Below are positions 24,805 to 32,956 of a stretch of 39,882 nucleotides of DNA, one piece after another (within the stretch, counting starts at the first letter, position 1; each line of letters opens with the position of its first letter). The stretch spans positions 1 through 39,882 of the forward strand of contig CAJUIS010000022.1 of assembly GCA_910586645.1 (NCBI GenBank), given 5' to 3'. Origin of the DNA: an uncultured Lachnospiraceae bacterium. GTDB lineage: Bacteria > Bacillota > Clostridia > Lachnospirales > Lachnospiraceae. Both the position numbers and the translations under genes were made by a program. Under the pieces are notes generated by a model. The model was not told the DNA's origin. It did not search any database and saw only the letters and a list, made by a program, of their open reading frames with translations.

Positions 24805-25842
24805 ATGGACGCAAAAGTTCTCATTGTAGATGACGTTGAGACAAATCGTATGATTCTCGAAGAAATTATAAGCGGCATGGGCTGTCTGCCGATTCTGGCT
24901 GAAAGCGGAAAGCAGGCTCTTGAAATGGTGCAGGAGCATTTGCCGCAGTTGGTTTTGACGGATATTTCCATGCCGGGAATGGACGGATATGAGCTGTGCC
25001 GGATCCTGAAAGGAAATGAAAAGACAAGAAATATTCCGATTGTGTTTATTTCGGCGTTTGATCATCCGGAAGACATTGTGGAAGGGCTTTCTCTTGGAGG
25101 GGAAGATTATATTACGAAGCCTTTTGTGGCGGAGGTCATTGAAGCGCGCGTGGGCGTTTATCTGCGTCTGCAGGAGGCCAGGCAGGAACTGGTGGAAATG
25201 AACAGGCGGCTGAAAGTTTCCGTCAGTGAGCAGCTTGCGCAGATGGAGCAGGAAAAGAAAAATATATTGTATGCCCTGGCAAGCATTGCCGCAAAAAATT
25301 CCGACAGGGAAAAAGAATACACGAAGCGGCTGAAAAAAAACTGCAGGATTTTAGCGCAGGGGATGCAGCTTTCTCCGTTATTTGAAGGAAAGGTTTCGGA
25401 TGCGTTTATTGATACGATAGAGCTTGCGGCTCCGATTTGCGATATTGGCAATATTGGAATCCCGATGGAGATCCTGCGGAAAAAGACGGGGCTGACAGAA
25501 GAAGAGGAGGCTGTGCGTAAGACGCATACGGATATAGGAGCAAAGTTTTTGACGGATCTTTATGTCAGCAGCGATTACAATGATTTTGTTGTAACGTCTG
25601 TGGACATTATACGCCATCACCATGAAAACTGGGACGGCAGCGGATATCCGGATCAGCTTTTGGGCAGTGAAATTCCGCTTGCGGCGCAGATCGTTTCTGT
25701 TATGGATATGTACTGTATGCTGACAGAAGACGAGGAGTGCGGCAGGGAAGAGGCTCTTGCCTGCATGAAAAAGGAATCCGGAAAAAAATTAAATCCCGAT
25801 ATTTTGGAAATATGCTGTAAGATATCACGTCAATTATGCTGA
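24805..25842 (+). CDS. Response regulator with degenerate HD-GYP domain
   Basis: A 345-residue protein built like the one at 22232: receiver (about 4-122, phospho-acceptor Asp53 in LTDISMP, Lys105 in TKPF), coiled coil, then HD-GYP (about 155-335). The catalytic set is broken. The HD pair is Cys212-Asp213 (ICDIGNIGIP in place of LHDIGKIGIP), the following Lys is Asn216, the earlier GDHTKR His is Tyr172, and the DVYDAL motif reads DMYCML. Later ligands such as KTHTDIG and RHHHENWDGSGYP remain. It is therefore predicted to lack phosphodiesterase activity but could still bind c-di-GMP or a partner. A strong AGGAGGAG site precedes the ATG, 12 bases after the PAS kinase, so the two are co-expressed. 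Confidence 0.9.
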   Translation: MDAKVLIVDDVETNRMILEEIISGMGCLPILAESGKQALEMVQEHLPQLVLTDISMPGMDGYELCRILKGNEKTRNIPIVFISAFDHPEDIVEGLSLGGEDYITKPFVAEVIEARVGVYLRLQEARQELVEMNRRLKVSVSEQLAQMEQEKKNILYALASIAAKNSDREKEYTKRLKKNCRILAQGMQLSPLFEGKVSDAFIDTIELAAPICDIGNIGIPMEILRKKTGLTEEEEAVRKTHTDIGAKFLTDLYVSSDYNDFVVTSVDIIRHHHENWDGSGYPDQLLGSEIPLAAQIVSVMDMYCMLTEDEECGREEALACMKKESGKKLNPDILEICCKISRQLC

Positions 25843-25900
25843 TAGGGAAAGAAGTGGGATTTCAGACATCCGGCATAAATCAGGACAGGGGGAATGAAAT

Positions 25901-26722
25901 TTGATAACGGATGAAGAGTTTCTGAGGATTTCGGGTTATATGAAAAAGAACTACGGCATAGACCTGACTCAGAAAAAAGTGATTATCAACGGCCGTCTGG
26001 ACAATTATCTCAGAAAAAGCGGCTATAGCACCTGTACGCAGTATTTGGACGCGTTGGTGAAAGATAAAACAGGGACGCTGGAAAAGATGCTGGTTAATCT
26101 TCTGACTACAAACCATACATATTTTATGAGAGAATTTGAGCATTTCGAATTTTTCAGAAAAACGGTTCTTCCCTGGTTAAAGACAAAGGAAGAAAAGACG
26201 AAGAGCCTTCGCATCTGGTGCGGCGCGTCTTCTACGGGAGAAGAGCCTTATATGATAGCGATGGTTCTGGCGGATTTTTTTGGAATGGATCGGAAAAACT
26301 GGGATACGAAGATTTTAGCGACAGATATATCGACCAGGGCGCTGCAGCAGGCGATGGCGGGAGTATATACCGCAGAACAGTTAAAAAACCTTCCTGGACA
26401 GTGGAAAAAACATTTTTTCAAACCTGTTGCCGGAGGCAGCCAGTTTCTGGTGACAGAAGAACTGAAAAAAGAAGTTCTTTTCCGGCAGTTCAATCTGATG
26501 AACAGGTTTCCATTTAAAAGAAAAATGCATACTGTATTTTTACGCAATGTTATGATATATTTTGATGAGGACACAAAACGGCAGCTTTTACAGAAAGTAT
26601 ATGATTTTATGGAACCTGGCGGATATCTGTTCGTAGGGACGACAGAGACGATTGACAGAGGCAGTACGCCGTTTCAGATTATACAGCCGTCAATATTCAG
26701 AAAAAAGGAAGGAAATGATTAA
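25901..26722 (+). CDS. cheR: CheR chemoreceptor methyltransferase
   Basis: Transfers methyl groups from S-adenosylmethionine to glutamates on chemoreceptors during adaptation. The 273-residue protein has the CheR N-terminal helical domain (about 1-75) and the methyltransferase domain with the SAM motif WCGASSTGEEPYMIAM (about 107-122). LATDIST follows, then the NLMNRFPFKRKMHTVFLRNVMIYFD region typical of the family. The start is a TTG at 25901: a GGGGG ribosome site lies 8 bases before it, and nearby ATGs are out of frame or would remove part of the N-terminal domain. It sits 3 bases before cheB. Confidence 0.95.
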   Translation: MITDEEFLRISGYMKKNYGIDLTQKKVIINGRLDNYLRKSGYSTCTQYLDALVKDKTGTLEKMLVNLLTTNHTYFMREFEHFEFFRKTVLPWLKTKEEKTKSLRIWCGASSTGEEPYMIAMVLADFFGMDRKNWDTKILATDISTRALQQAMAGVYTAEQLKNLPGQWKKHFFKPVAGGSQFLVTEELKKEVLFRQFNLMNRFPFKRKMHTVFLRNVMIYFDEDTKRQLLQKVYDFMEPGGYLFVGTTETIDRGSTPFQIIQPSIFRKKEGND

Positions 26723-26725
26723 GGT

Positions 26726-27751
26726 ATGAAGCCAATCAGGGTTTTGATAGTAGAAGATTCCATTGTGTTCCGGGAACTTTTGGTTCAGAATCTGGGCAGG
26801 GATTCTTCACTGCAAGTTGTGGCAACCGCAAGAGATCCATATGAGGCGAGAGATGCCATTGTAAAATATAAACCGGACGTTATGACGCTGGACGTGGAGC
26901 TTCCGAGGATGAACGGAATTGATTTTTTGAGAAAGCTGATTCCGCAGTATCCGCTTCCGGTTGTGGTAATCAGTTCTTTGAGCGATAAGGTTTTTGACGC
27001 GCTGAATGCCGGAGCCGTAGATTTTGTTGCAAAACCGGCCGTATCAAACAGGGCGCAGTTAGAAGAGTTTATCCGAAATGAACTTTTGGTGAAAATTAAG
27101 ATTGCATCCACCGTAAAAATCAGTAAAATTAAAAAGACAGTTACAATGCAGCAGCAGCATATGCTGGTAAGAGGCGGAAATAAAATCGTGGCGATCGGAG
27201 CTTCTACGGGAGGGACGGAAGCAATTTTTTCCGTAGTGAAAAATTTTGGAACGGACATTCCGGGAGTCGTTGTTACGCAGCATATGCCTCCGGGATTCAC
27301 TTCGATGTATGCAAAGCGTCTGAATGACCAGTGCCGGATTCAGGTCAAGGAAGCGCAGACAGGAGACAGGGCGCTTCCGGGACATATGCTTCTTGCGCCC
27401 GGAGGGGATATGCATATGCATTTGCTGAAGGTGAACGGGGTTTACCAGGTGGAATGCAAAAGGGGACCGAAAGTGAACGGACACTGCCCGTCGGTAGACG
27501 TACTTTTTGAGTCTGTCGCAAAAGCGGCCGGATCTGATGCGGTGGGGATTATCCTGACCGGAATGGGCGGTGACGGCGCGAAAGGACTTCTGGCTATGCG
27601 GAAAGCCGGAGCAAAAACTATAGGACAGGATGAATCCACCTGCGTGGTATATGGAATGCCCAAAGTCGCATATGATCTGGGAGCCGTGCAGTATCAGGAG
27701 AAGCTGGACGATATTGCGGGAAGGACATACGCATTATTAAATAAAATGTAA
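26726..27751 (+). CDS. cheB: CheB receptor methylesterase/deamidase
   Basis: Removes methyl groups from chemoreceptors and can deamidate glutamines. It has a receiver domain (about 3-125, phospho-acceptor Asp56 in MTLDVELP, Lys103 in AKPA), a linker rich in Lys and Gln, and a methylesterase domain (about 150-340). The catalytic triad is visible: Ser160 in IGASTGGT, His186 in TQHMPPGFT and Asp283 in GMGGDGAKG. The 341-residue length is standard. It lies directly after cheR, so methylation and demethylation are co-expressed. CheA upstream of it in the signal chain probably phosphorylates the receiver. Confidence 0.96.
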   Translation: MKPIRVLIVEDSIVFRELLVQNLGRDSSLQVVATARDPYEARDAIVKYKPDVMTLDVELPRMNGIDFLRKLIPQYPLPVVVISSLSDKVFDALNAGAVDFVAKPAVSNRAQLEEFIRNELLVKIKIASTVKISKIKKTVTMQQQHMLVRGGNKIVAIGASTGGTEAIFSVVKNFGTDIPGVVVTQHMPPGFTSMYAKRLNDQCRIQVKEAQTGDRALPGHMLLAPGGDMHMHLLKVNGVYQVECKRGPKVNGHCPSVDVLFESVAKAAGSDAVGIILTGMGGDGAKGLLAMRKAGAKTIGQDESTCVVYGMPKVAYDLGAVQYQEKLDDIAGRTYALLNKM

Positions 27752-27763
27752 AGGAGAAAGAGT

Positions 27764-28156
27764 ATGAAGATTTTGTTGGCGGAAGATGATTTTGCAACTA
27801 GGAAATTTATGTTGAATTTCTTGTCAAAGTACGGTGAATGCGATGTTACTGTGGACGGCATGGAAGCGGTTGATGCGTTTATGATGGCTTTGGAGGATGA
27901 TGAACCGTATGATTTGGTGTGTCTTGACATTATGATGCCGGTAATGGACGGATACCAGTCGCTTGTCGGCATCCGCAATCTGGAAAAGGAGAGAAACATT
28001 CCGCAGGATCAGGCGGTAAAGGTAATTATGACGACGCAGTTAAATGATGAAAAGAATGTCAAGATGGCGTTTGAACTGGGATGCTCGATTTATTCCGGCA
28101 AGCCGATTGATCAGGACAGGTTTGAGCAGGCGCTCAAAAAACTCAATTTGATATAA
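27764..28156 (+). CDS. Single-domain response regulator (CheY-like)
   Basis: A 130-residue stand-alone receiver. It has the acidic pocket EDD (7-9), phospho-acceptor Asp55 in CLDIMMP, Thr in MTTQLND and Lys in SGKPID. By position between cheB and cheA it is the likely CheY of this system, but its sequence resembles general phosphorelay receivers, and no flagellar switch gene is present. It could equally be a shuttle or phosphate sink between CheA, the HPt protein and the hybrid kinase. An AAAGGAGAAAG site supports the start. Confidence 0.9.
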   Translation: MKILLAEDDFATRKFMLNFLSKYGECDVTVDGMEAVDAFMMALEDDEPYDLVCLDIMMPVMDGYQSLVGIRNLEKERNIPQDQAVKVIMTTQLNDEKNVKMAFELGCSIYSGKPIDQDRFEQALKKLNLI

Positions 28157-28159
28157 GCA

Positions 28160-28230
28160 CATAGCCCTTTTGCATGGGCTATGGCGTTTTACAAACGCAT
28201 AGCATATATAAATACGCAGGAAAGGAGAAG
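28160..28230 (+). promoter_or_regulatory. Tandem-hairpin leader element, copy B, upstream of cheA
   Basis: The first hairpin is a perfect 8-pair stem CATAGCCC/GGGCTATG (28160-28167 with 28176-28183, loop TTTTGCAT). It is followed directly by the second hairpin GCGTTT/AAACGC (28184-28189 with 28193-28198). Then come ATATATAAATACG and AGGAAAGGAG leading to ATG 28234. It starts 3 bases after the response regulator stop. Compare copy A at 17005. The first hairpin could also be a weak terminator or attenuator, but no T run follows it. Confidence 0.5.
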
Positions 28231-28233
28231 TAT

Positions 28234-30393
28234 ATGGCTGAAGAATTCAATACGGAAGGTATGCTGGACATATATTTGTTTGAAAACCAGCAGTTGCTGG
28301 AGCAGCTTCAGGAAATAGTTTTAGACCAGAAGGACGAAGATTGTTTTGATGAAGACAGCATAAATGAGATATTCAGAACGATGCACACCATTAAAGGGTC
28401 GTCGGGCATTATGATGTTTGATAATATAACGGCTGTATCTCATAAGCTGGAAGATGTCTTTTATTTTTTAAGGGAAGGTCATCCCACCAATGTTCCGCAT
28501 ATGGAATTGGTAGAACACGTATTGGAAGTGGAGGATTTCATTTCAAACGAATTGGAGAAACTGCAGGAAGGAGATCCGGCGGACGGGGATTCTTCTGAAA
28601 TCGTAAAAGATCTTGACGAATTTCTGACAAAAATAAAAGGCGGAGATACAGGTAAGAAGGGCAAAGAGGCAGAGGTGTCCGGAAATGTCCATGAAGAGCC
28701 GAAGCAGTTTTATATTGCGCCGGTATCGACAAGTGACAGTCATTTTTATAAAGTGTTTATTACTTTTTCTCCGGATACGGAGATGGCAAATGTTCATGCA
28801 TATAAAATTGTATATGCGCTGAAAGAGGTAGCGGAAGATTTACTCTATTCTCCGGAGGATATTATTTCGGATGAAAGCTGTGCGGAGCCGATTCTGCAGG
28901 ATGGATTTAAAATCCTTCTTCAGACGCAGAGCGATAAAGATGAAGTAAGAAGCATTATCGGCGGAGGATATGAGATTGAAAAGGTAGACGTCTTTGAATG
29001 CAAGGCGGAAGAGTTTTTCCAGGGATTTGACTTTGGAGATCACAACATCGATCTGGATTCAAGTGTGGAAGAAATCGAAGCAAAGGCAAAAGGCAGCGGC
29101 GATGAAAAGGAGAAAGAAGCGGGCGGCGCAAAGGAAGCTAAAATTGCGCCGGGTGATTTTGTTATCCAGTCCAAGGAACCAGGCAAGCAGAAGAAGCTTG
29201 CGAGAGATAAGCCAAAGGCGGAAAAGTCTTCCTTCATCAGTGTGAATGTAAGCAAGATGGATCAGTTAATGGATTTAATCGGAGAGCTTGTCATTTCGGA
29301 GTCAGTTGTCCTGCAGAATCCGGATCTGAAAGTGCCGGGACTCAATCTGGACAATTTTACGAAAGCGGCGGTTCAGATGTCGAAGATTTCCACGGATTTG
29401 CAGAATGTCATTATGTCGATGCGAATGGTTCCTCTGACAAATACGTTTCAGAAGATGAACCGCATTGTTTTTGACGTATCCAGAAAGCTGGGCAAAGACA
29501 TTGAGTTTGAAATGGTCGGGGAACATACGGAAGTGGATAAAAATATTATCGAACATATATCCGATCCTCTGATGCATATGGTCAGAAACGCAGTGGATCA
29601 CGGCATCGAGAGCAACGAAGAGCGTCTGGCCAACGGCAAGCCGGAAAAGGGAAAAGTCACCCTGTCCGCTAAGACCGAGGCGGGAAAAGTCTGGATCAGC
29701 GTGGAGGACAACGGAAAGGGTCTTGATCGTGAGAAAATCCTTGCAAAGGCGAAAAAACAGGGGCTTTTGGAAGACGGCAAGCCGGAATCCGCTTATTCCG
29801 ATAAAGAGGTATATCAGTTTATCACAATGGCCGGATTTTCCACGAACGAGCAGGTAACGGAGTATTCGGGCCGTGGCGTTGGTATGGACGTAGTTGTCCA
29901 GAACCTTCAGGACGTCAGCGGAGTGCTCGACATTGAAAGCACTCTGGGCGTAGGCAGCGTTATGAGCCTTAAAATTCCGCTTACGCTTGCCATTATTAAC
30001 GGCATTGTCGTGGAAACGGGCGGAGCTTCCTTTGTTGTGGAAATCGGTGTGATCAAGGAATTTGTCCGTGTGAAGGAAGAGATGATGATTCATGAGCCAA
30101 ACGGAGAGGAATATATTATGATACGCGGGGAATGTTTCCCGGTATTAAGGCTTGGCGAGTGGTATGGCATGGAGACGGATAATTACAGGCAGTCCGTTGA
30201 GGATGGAATGATGCTTATCATTGAGATCGAGGACAGGAAGATTTGTCTTCTGGTTGACCGGCTGATTGGCGAACAGGAAATCGTTGTAAAGCCTATTCCT
30301 TCCTATGTCAAGAAAGTAAAGGGCCTTTCCGGCTGTACGCAGCTTGGTGACGGCAGCATTGCGTTGATTCTGGACCCTGCCGGATTAATGTAG
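28234..30393 (+). CDS. cheA: Chemotaxis histidine kinase CheA
   Basis: The central kinase of the chemosensory array, 719 residues. An HPt domain (about 1-115) carries phospho-acceptor His51 in RTMHTIKGSSG. A response-regulator-binding region follows (about 158-262), then a charged linker rich in Lys and Glu (about 270-333). The dimerisation domain is about 335-395 (MDQLMDLIGELVISES) and the ATPase domain about 400-580 (HMVRNAVDHGIES; VEDNGKGLD; GRGVGMDVV). A CheW-like coupling domain is about 585-719. All domains P1 to P5 are present. The start at 28234 is chosen for its AAAGGAG site; an upstream in-frame ATG at 28174 lies inside the hairpin leader and has none. cheW follows after 28 bases. 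Confidence 0.96.
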   Translation: MAEEFNTEGMLDIYLFENQQLLEQLQEIVLDQKDEDCFDEDSINEIFRTMHTIKGSSGIMMFDNITAVSHKLEDVFYFLREGHPTNVPHMELVEHVLEVEDFISNELEKLQEGDPADGDSSEIVKDLDEFLTKIKGGDTGKKGKEAEVSGNVHEEPKQFYIAPVSTSDSHFYKVFITFSPDTEMANVHAYKIVYALKEVAEDLLYSPEDIISDESCAEPILQDGFKILLQTQSDKDEVRSIIGGGYEIEKVDVFECKAEEFFQGFDFGDHNIDLDSSVEEIEAKAKGSGDEKEKEAGGAKEAKIAPGDFVIQSKEPGKQKKLARDKPKAEKSSFISVNVSKMDQLMDLIGELVISESVVLQNPDLKVPGLNLDNFTKAAVQMSKISTDLQNVIMSMRMVPLTNTFQKMNRIVFDVSRKLGKDIEFEMVGEHTEVDKNIIEHISDPLMHMVRNAVDHGIESNEERLANGKPEKGKVTLSAKTEAGKVWISVEDNGKGLDREKILAKAKKQGLLEDGKPESAYSDKEVYQFITMAGFSTNEQVTEYSGRGVGMDVVVQNLQDVSGVLDIESTLGVGSVMSLKIPLTLAIINGIVVETGGASFVVEIGVIKEFVRVKEEMMIHEPNGEEYIMIRGECFPVLRLGEWYGMETDNYRQSVEDGMMLIIEIEDRKICLLVDRLIGEQEIVVKPIPSYVKKVKGLSGCTQLGDGSIALILDPAGLM

Positions 30394-30421
30394 AATCTAT
30401 AGAAAGGAAGGGTATGTCCAT

Positions 30422-30964
30422 ATGGATGAATTAAGCGTAAAAGGTATGCAGGAAGATTTGATGGATCTTACGGATGATGATGAAGCTCAAAAAAGTAAAT
30501 ATATGACCTTTAAATCAGGGAATGAATATTTCGGTCTGAAAATCCAGTATGTCAATGAGATTATTCAGATTCCGTCAATTACGGCCATTCCGAAAACGGA
30601 AGAATATATTAAGGGACTGATCAATCTTAGAGGAAAGATAATTCCAGTTATTGATGTGCGTCTGCGGTTTAAACAGGAAGCGTTTGAATATGACGACAGG
30701 ACCTGTATCATAGTGGTTATGGTAGACGACGTAGTCGTTGGGTTGATTGTGGAGCAGATTGCCGATGTAATTGAAATTCGGGAAGAAAATATACTGCCTC
30801 CTCCAAAAGTCGGACGTGCAGAACGCGCAGATCATAAGTTTGTATACGGGATTGCAAGAGTAGGGAATTCTGTGAAATTATTGCTGGATCCGGACAAATT
30901 GTTAAACGATGAGGATTTTACGGCGATTGAACAGACGAATAATATGATTTCAATGAAAGAATGA
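30422..30964 (+). CDS. cheW: CheW coupling protein
   Basis: Scaffold that links the chemoreceptor to CheA. The CheW fold covers about residues 25-165, with the typical LKIQYVNEIIQIPSITAIP segment, IKGLINLRGKIIPVIDVRLRF, and the GLIVEQIADVIEI segment followed by VYGIARVG. It carries an extra acidic N-terminus of about 25 residues and a short C-terminal tail, making it 180 residues, slightly longer than usual. Its last 4 bases (ATGA) overlap an upstream in-frame ATG of the receptor gene; the receptor's better start is 12 bases after the stop. Confidence 0.96.
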   Translation: MDELSVKGMQEDLMDLTDDDEAQKSKYMTFKSGNEYFGLKIQYVNEIIQIPSITAIPKTEEYIKGLINLRGKIIPVIDVRLRFKQEAFEYDDRTCIIVVMVDDVVVGLIVEQIADVIEIREENILPPPKVGRAERADHKFVYGIARVGNSVKLLLDPDKLLNDEDFTAIEQTNNMISMKE

Positions 30965-30975
30965 GAGGTAGAAAC

Positions 30976-32439
30976 ATGAAAGACGTAAAGATAAGAACAA
31001 GGCTGTTTATTGGTTTCTTGGTACCTGTGATACTCACTATTATTAACGTGTACATAGGAATGTCTTCCGTACGTTCTTCCGTTGGCATTGTGGAAGAGAT
31101 GTATCAGGAAGAGGAAGCGGAAGTGCGGGAGCTCATAAGCAATATCGGCGCTGACGAACAGAAAAGCGAAGAGCTTATAAAAGCGATTAATGAGTCAAAG
31201 ACCAAAAATTTAGAGTATTTGACTACCGTTACGAACCGTTCGAATCTGATCAGCATAGCTATGATTATATTATCGATCGTTATCACAGTAATGATTGCAT
31301 TATCGCTTATCAAGGCGATTATGAGATCGATCAGGCAGCTTTCCAGCGCAGCGAAGAAGATTGCACTGGGGCATGTCGACATTGAGCTGGTGAAATATGG
31401 CAATGATGAATTCGGAGATTTGGTGGATGAGTACAGAGGCGTAATTGAAAACATCAAATATCAGGCTGACATTGCAGAGGAAGTGTCAAATGGAAACCTG
31501 ACGGTTAAGGTGAATCCGAAATCATCCGACGATTTGCTTGGAAATTCCCTGAAAAAGCTTGTGGAAGATAACCTTCGCACGCTTTCCAATATCAGTGACG
31601 CAGGCACGCAGGTTACAATCAGCTCTTCCCAGGTGGCAAGCGCAAGCCAGGCTCTGGCGCAGGGCTCTACGGAACAGGCGAGCGCAATTGAAGAGATTAC
31701 GGCTTCCATCGATGAAATTGCGGAAAAGACAAAACAGAATGCAGAGCAGGCAAATGAAGCCGCTCAATTGGTAATCAACGCAATTGAAGACGTGAAGAAA
31801 GGCAATAAGCAGATGGAAGACATGGTTGCTGCAATGCAGGATATCAACCAATCTTCCGAAAGCATTTCAAAGATTATTAAAGTGATTGACGATATTGCAT
31901 TCCAGACCAATATCCTTGCATTGAATGCGGCGGTTGAAGCGGCAAGGGCAGGAGAGGCAGGCAAAGGTTTTGCCGTTGTTGCGGAAGAAGTCAGAAGCCT
32001 TGCGGCAAAGAGCGCTTCGGCAGCGGGAGAAACGGCGGAACTGATTGAAGATTCTATTGGAAAAGTCAGCATGGGCTCTAAGATTGCGGACGATACGGCA
32101 AAAGCTTTGGCGGAAATTACGTCAGTCGTTCAGGAAAGTGAAGTAATTATCAATGGAATTGCAGAATCATCCAATTATCAGGCAACTGCAGTTGCACAGA
32201 TTGAGCAGGCAATCACTCAGGTATCGCAGGTAGTTCAGACCAATTCGGCTACCAGTGAAGAATGTGCGGCGTCCAGTGAAGAATTATCCAACCAGGCGGC
32301 AAGAATGCGGGATATGCTTTCTATTTACAATTTGGGGGAAGGCAGCGTAAGCCCTTCCAGTAAAAGCGTTGTTCCGATTTCCGGAGACAATATGAATGAA
32401 CAGGTAATCTCTCTGGAAGATGATTTTGGAAAGTATTAA
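30976..32439 (+). CDS. Methyl-accepting chemotaxis protein with minimal sensor domain
   Basis: A 487-residue transmembrane receptor. Span 1 is about 9-29, then an outside region of only about 60 residues (30-88), span 2 about 91-113, a HAMP domain (about 112-165), and a long signalling coiled coil with the hairpin tip FQTNILALNAAVEAARAGEA (309-328) and on to EEVRSLA. The tip binds CheA and CheW. The small outside region cannot hold a Cache or four-helix sensor, so it may sense through a partner, the membrane or mechanics. The C-terminus lacks a CheR-tethering pentapeptide and ends in an acidic tail. The ATG at 30976 has a GAGAGG site with good spacing; the ATG at 30961 does not. It is the only receptor in the window. 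Confidence 0.94.
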   Translation: MKDVKIRTRLFIGFLVPVILTIINVYIGMSSVRSSVGIVEEMYQEEEAEVRELISNIGADEQKSEELIKAINESKTKNLEYLTTVTNRSNLISIAMIILSIVITVMIALSLIKAIMRSIRQLSSAAKKIALGHVDIELVKYGNDEFGDLVDEYRGVIENIKYQADIAEEVSNGNLTVKVNPKSSDDLLGNSLKKLVEDNLRTLSNISDAGTQVTISSSQVASASQALAQGSTEQASAIEEITASIDEIAEKTKQNAEQANEAAQLVINAIEDVKKGNKQMEDMVAAMQDINQSSESISKIIKVIDDIAFQTNILALNAAVEAARAGEAGKGFAVVAEEVRSLAAKSASAAGETAELIEDSIGKVSMGSKIADDTAKALAEITSVVQESEVIINGIAESSNYQATAVAQIEQAITQVSQVVQTNSATSEECAASSEELSNQAARMRDMLSIYNLGEGSVSPSSKSVVPISGDNMNEQVISLEDDFGKY

Positions 32440-32452
32440 GAAATGGGGTTGC

Positions 32453-32488
32453 GGCACAGGAGAAAAGAACTCCTGTGCCTGCCTGTTT
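32453..32488 (+). terminator. Candidate terminator after the receptor gene
   Basis: A perfect 10-pair stem, GGCACAGGAG/CTCCTGTGCC (arms 32453-32462 and 32470-32479), with a 7-base loop, is followed five bases later by TTTT. The T run is weak, so partial read-through into the HPt gene is likely. Confidence 0.55.
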
Positions 32489-32564
32489 TGAGCGGTAAAG
32501 CGGCGCCGGATGGCCGGAAAAGGATGTCCGGAAGATGTAAAATTTGGAATGAGAGGGATTAAAG

Positions 32565-32918
32565 ATGGCATTATTAGAAGATTTAAAAGCTTTGGGAGTA
32601 AATGTTGAAGAAGGATTAAAACGTTTAAACGGAAATGAGAAACTTTATACGAGGCTGTTCGGCTCTTTTTTAAAGACATTAAACGCCAATGCCGTTACGC
32701 CGGATTTTGATGCGGCAGATTGTACGGAAGTGATTGAAAAAACGCATACGATCAAAGGAACGGCCGGCAATCTGTCAGTTACGCCTTTGTATGAGGCGTA
32801 CAGTGAGATTCTGGCTTTGCTGCGTTCGGGACAGGCAGAACAGGCAAGGCCAATTCTCGAAAAGATACTGCCTGTTCAGGAGGAAATTATTCAGTGCATT
32901 AAAAAATACAGTGAGTGA
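32565..32918 (+). CDS. HPt phosphotransfer protein
   Basis: A 117-residue four-helix phosphotransfer protein with phospho-acceptor His61 in KTHTIKGTAGNL, the HPt signature. HPt proteins relay phosphate between the receiver of a hybrid kinase and other receivers. The following hybrid kinase lacks its own HPt, so this small protein is its likely relay partner and could connect it to the response regulators at 22232, 24805 or 27764. A GAGAGGGA site precedes the ATG. Its end lies within 40 bases of the kinase start. Confidence 0.93.
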   Translation: MALLEDLKALGVNVEEGLKRLNGNEKLYTRLFGSFLKTLNANAVTPDFDAADCTEVIEKTHTIKGTAGNLSVTPLYEAYSEILALLRSGQAEQARPILEKILPVQEEIIQCIKKYSE

Positions 32919-32956
32919 TTTTTTGCCGGATTTATTTTTTATGGAGCATATTATTT

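Noticed and set aside
28174..28234. Longer start for CheA
   Set aside because: The upstream ATG lies in the hairpin leader without a ribosome site, and the 20 extra residues do not resemble a CheA N-terminus.
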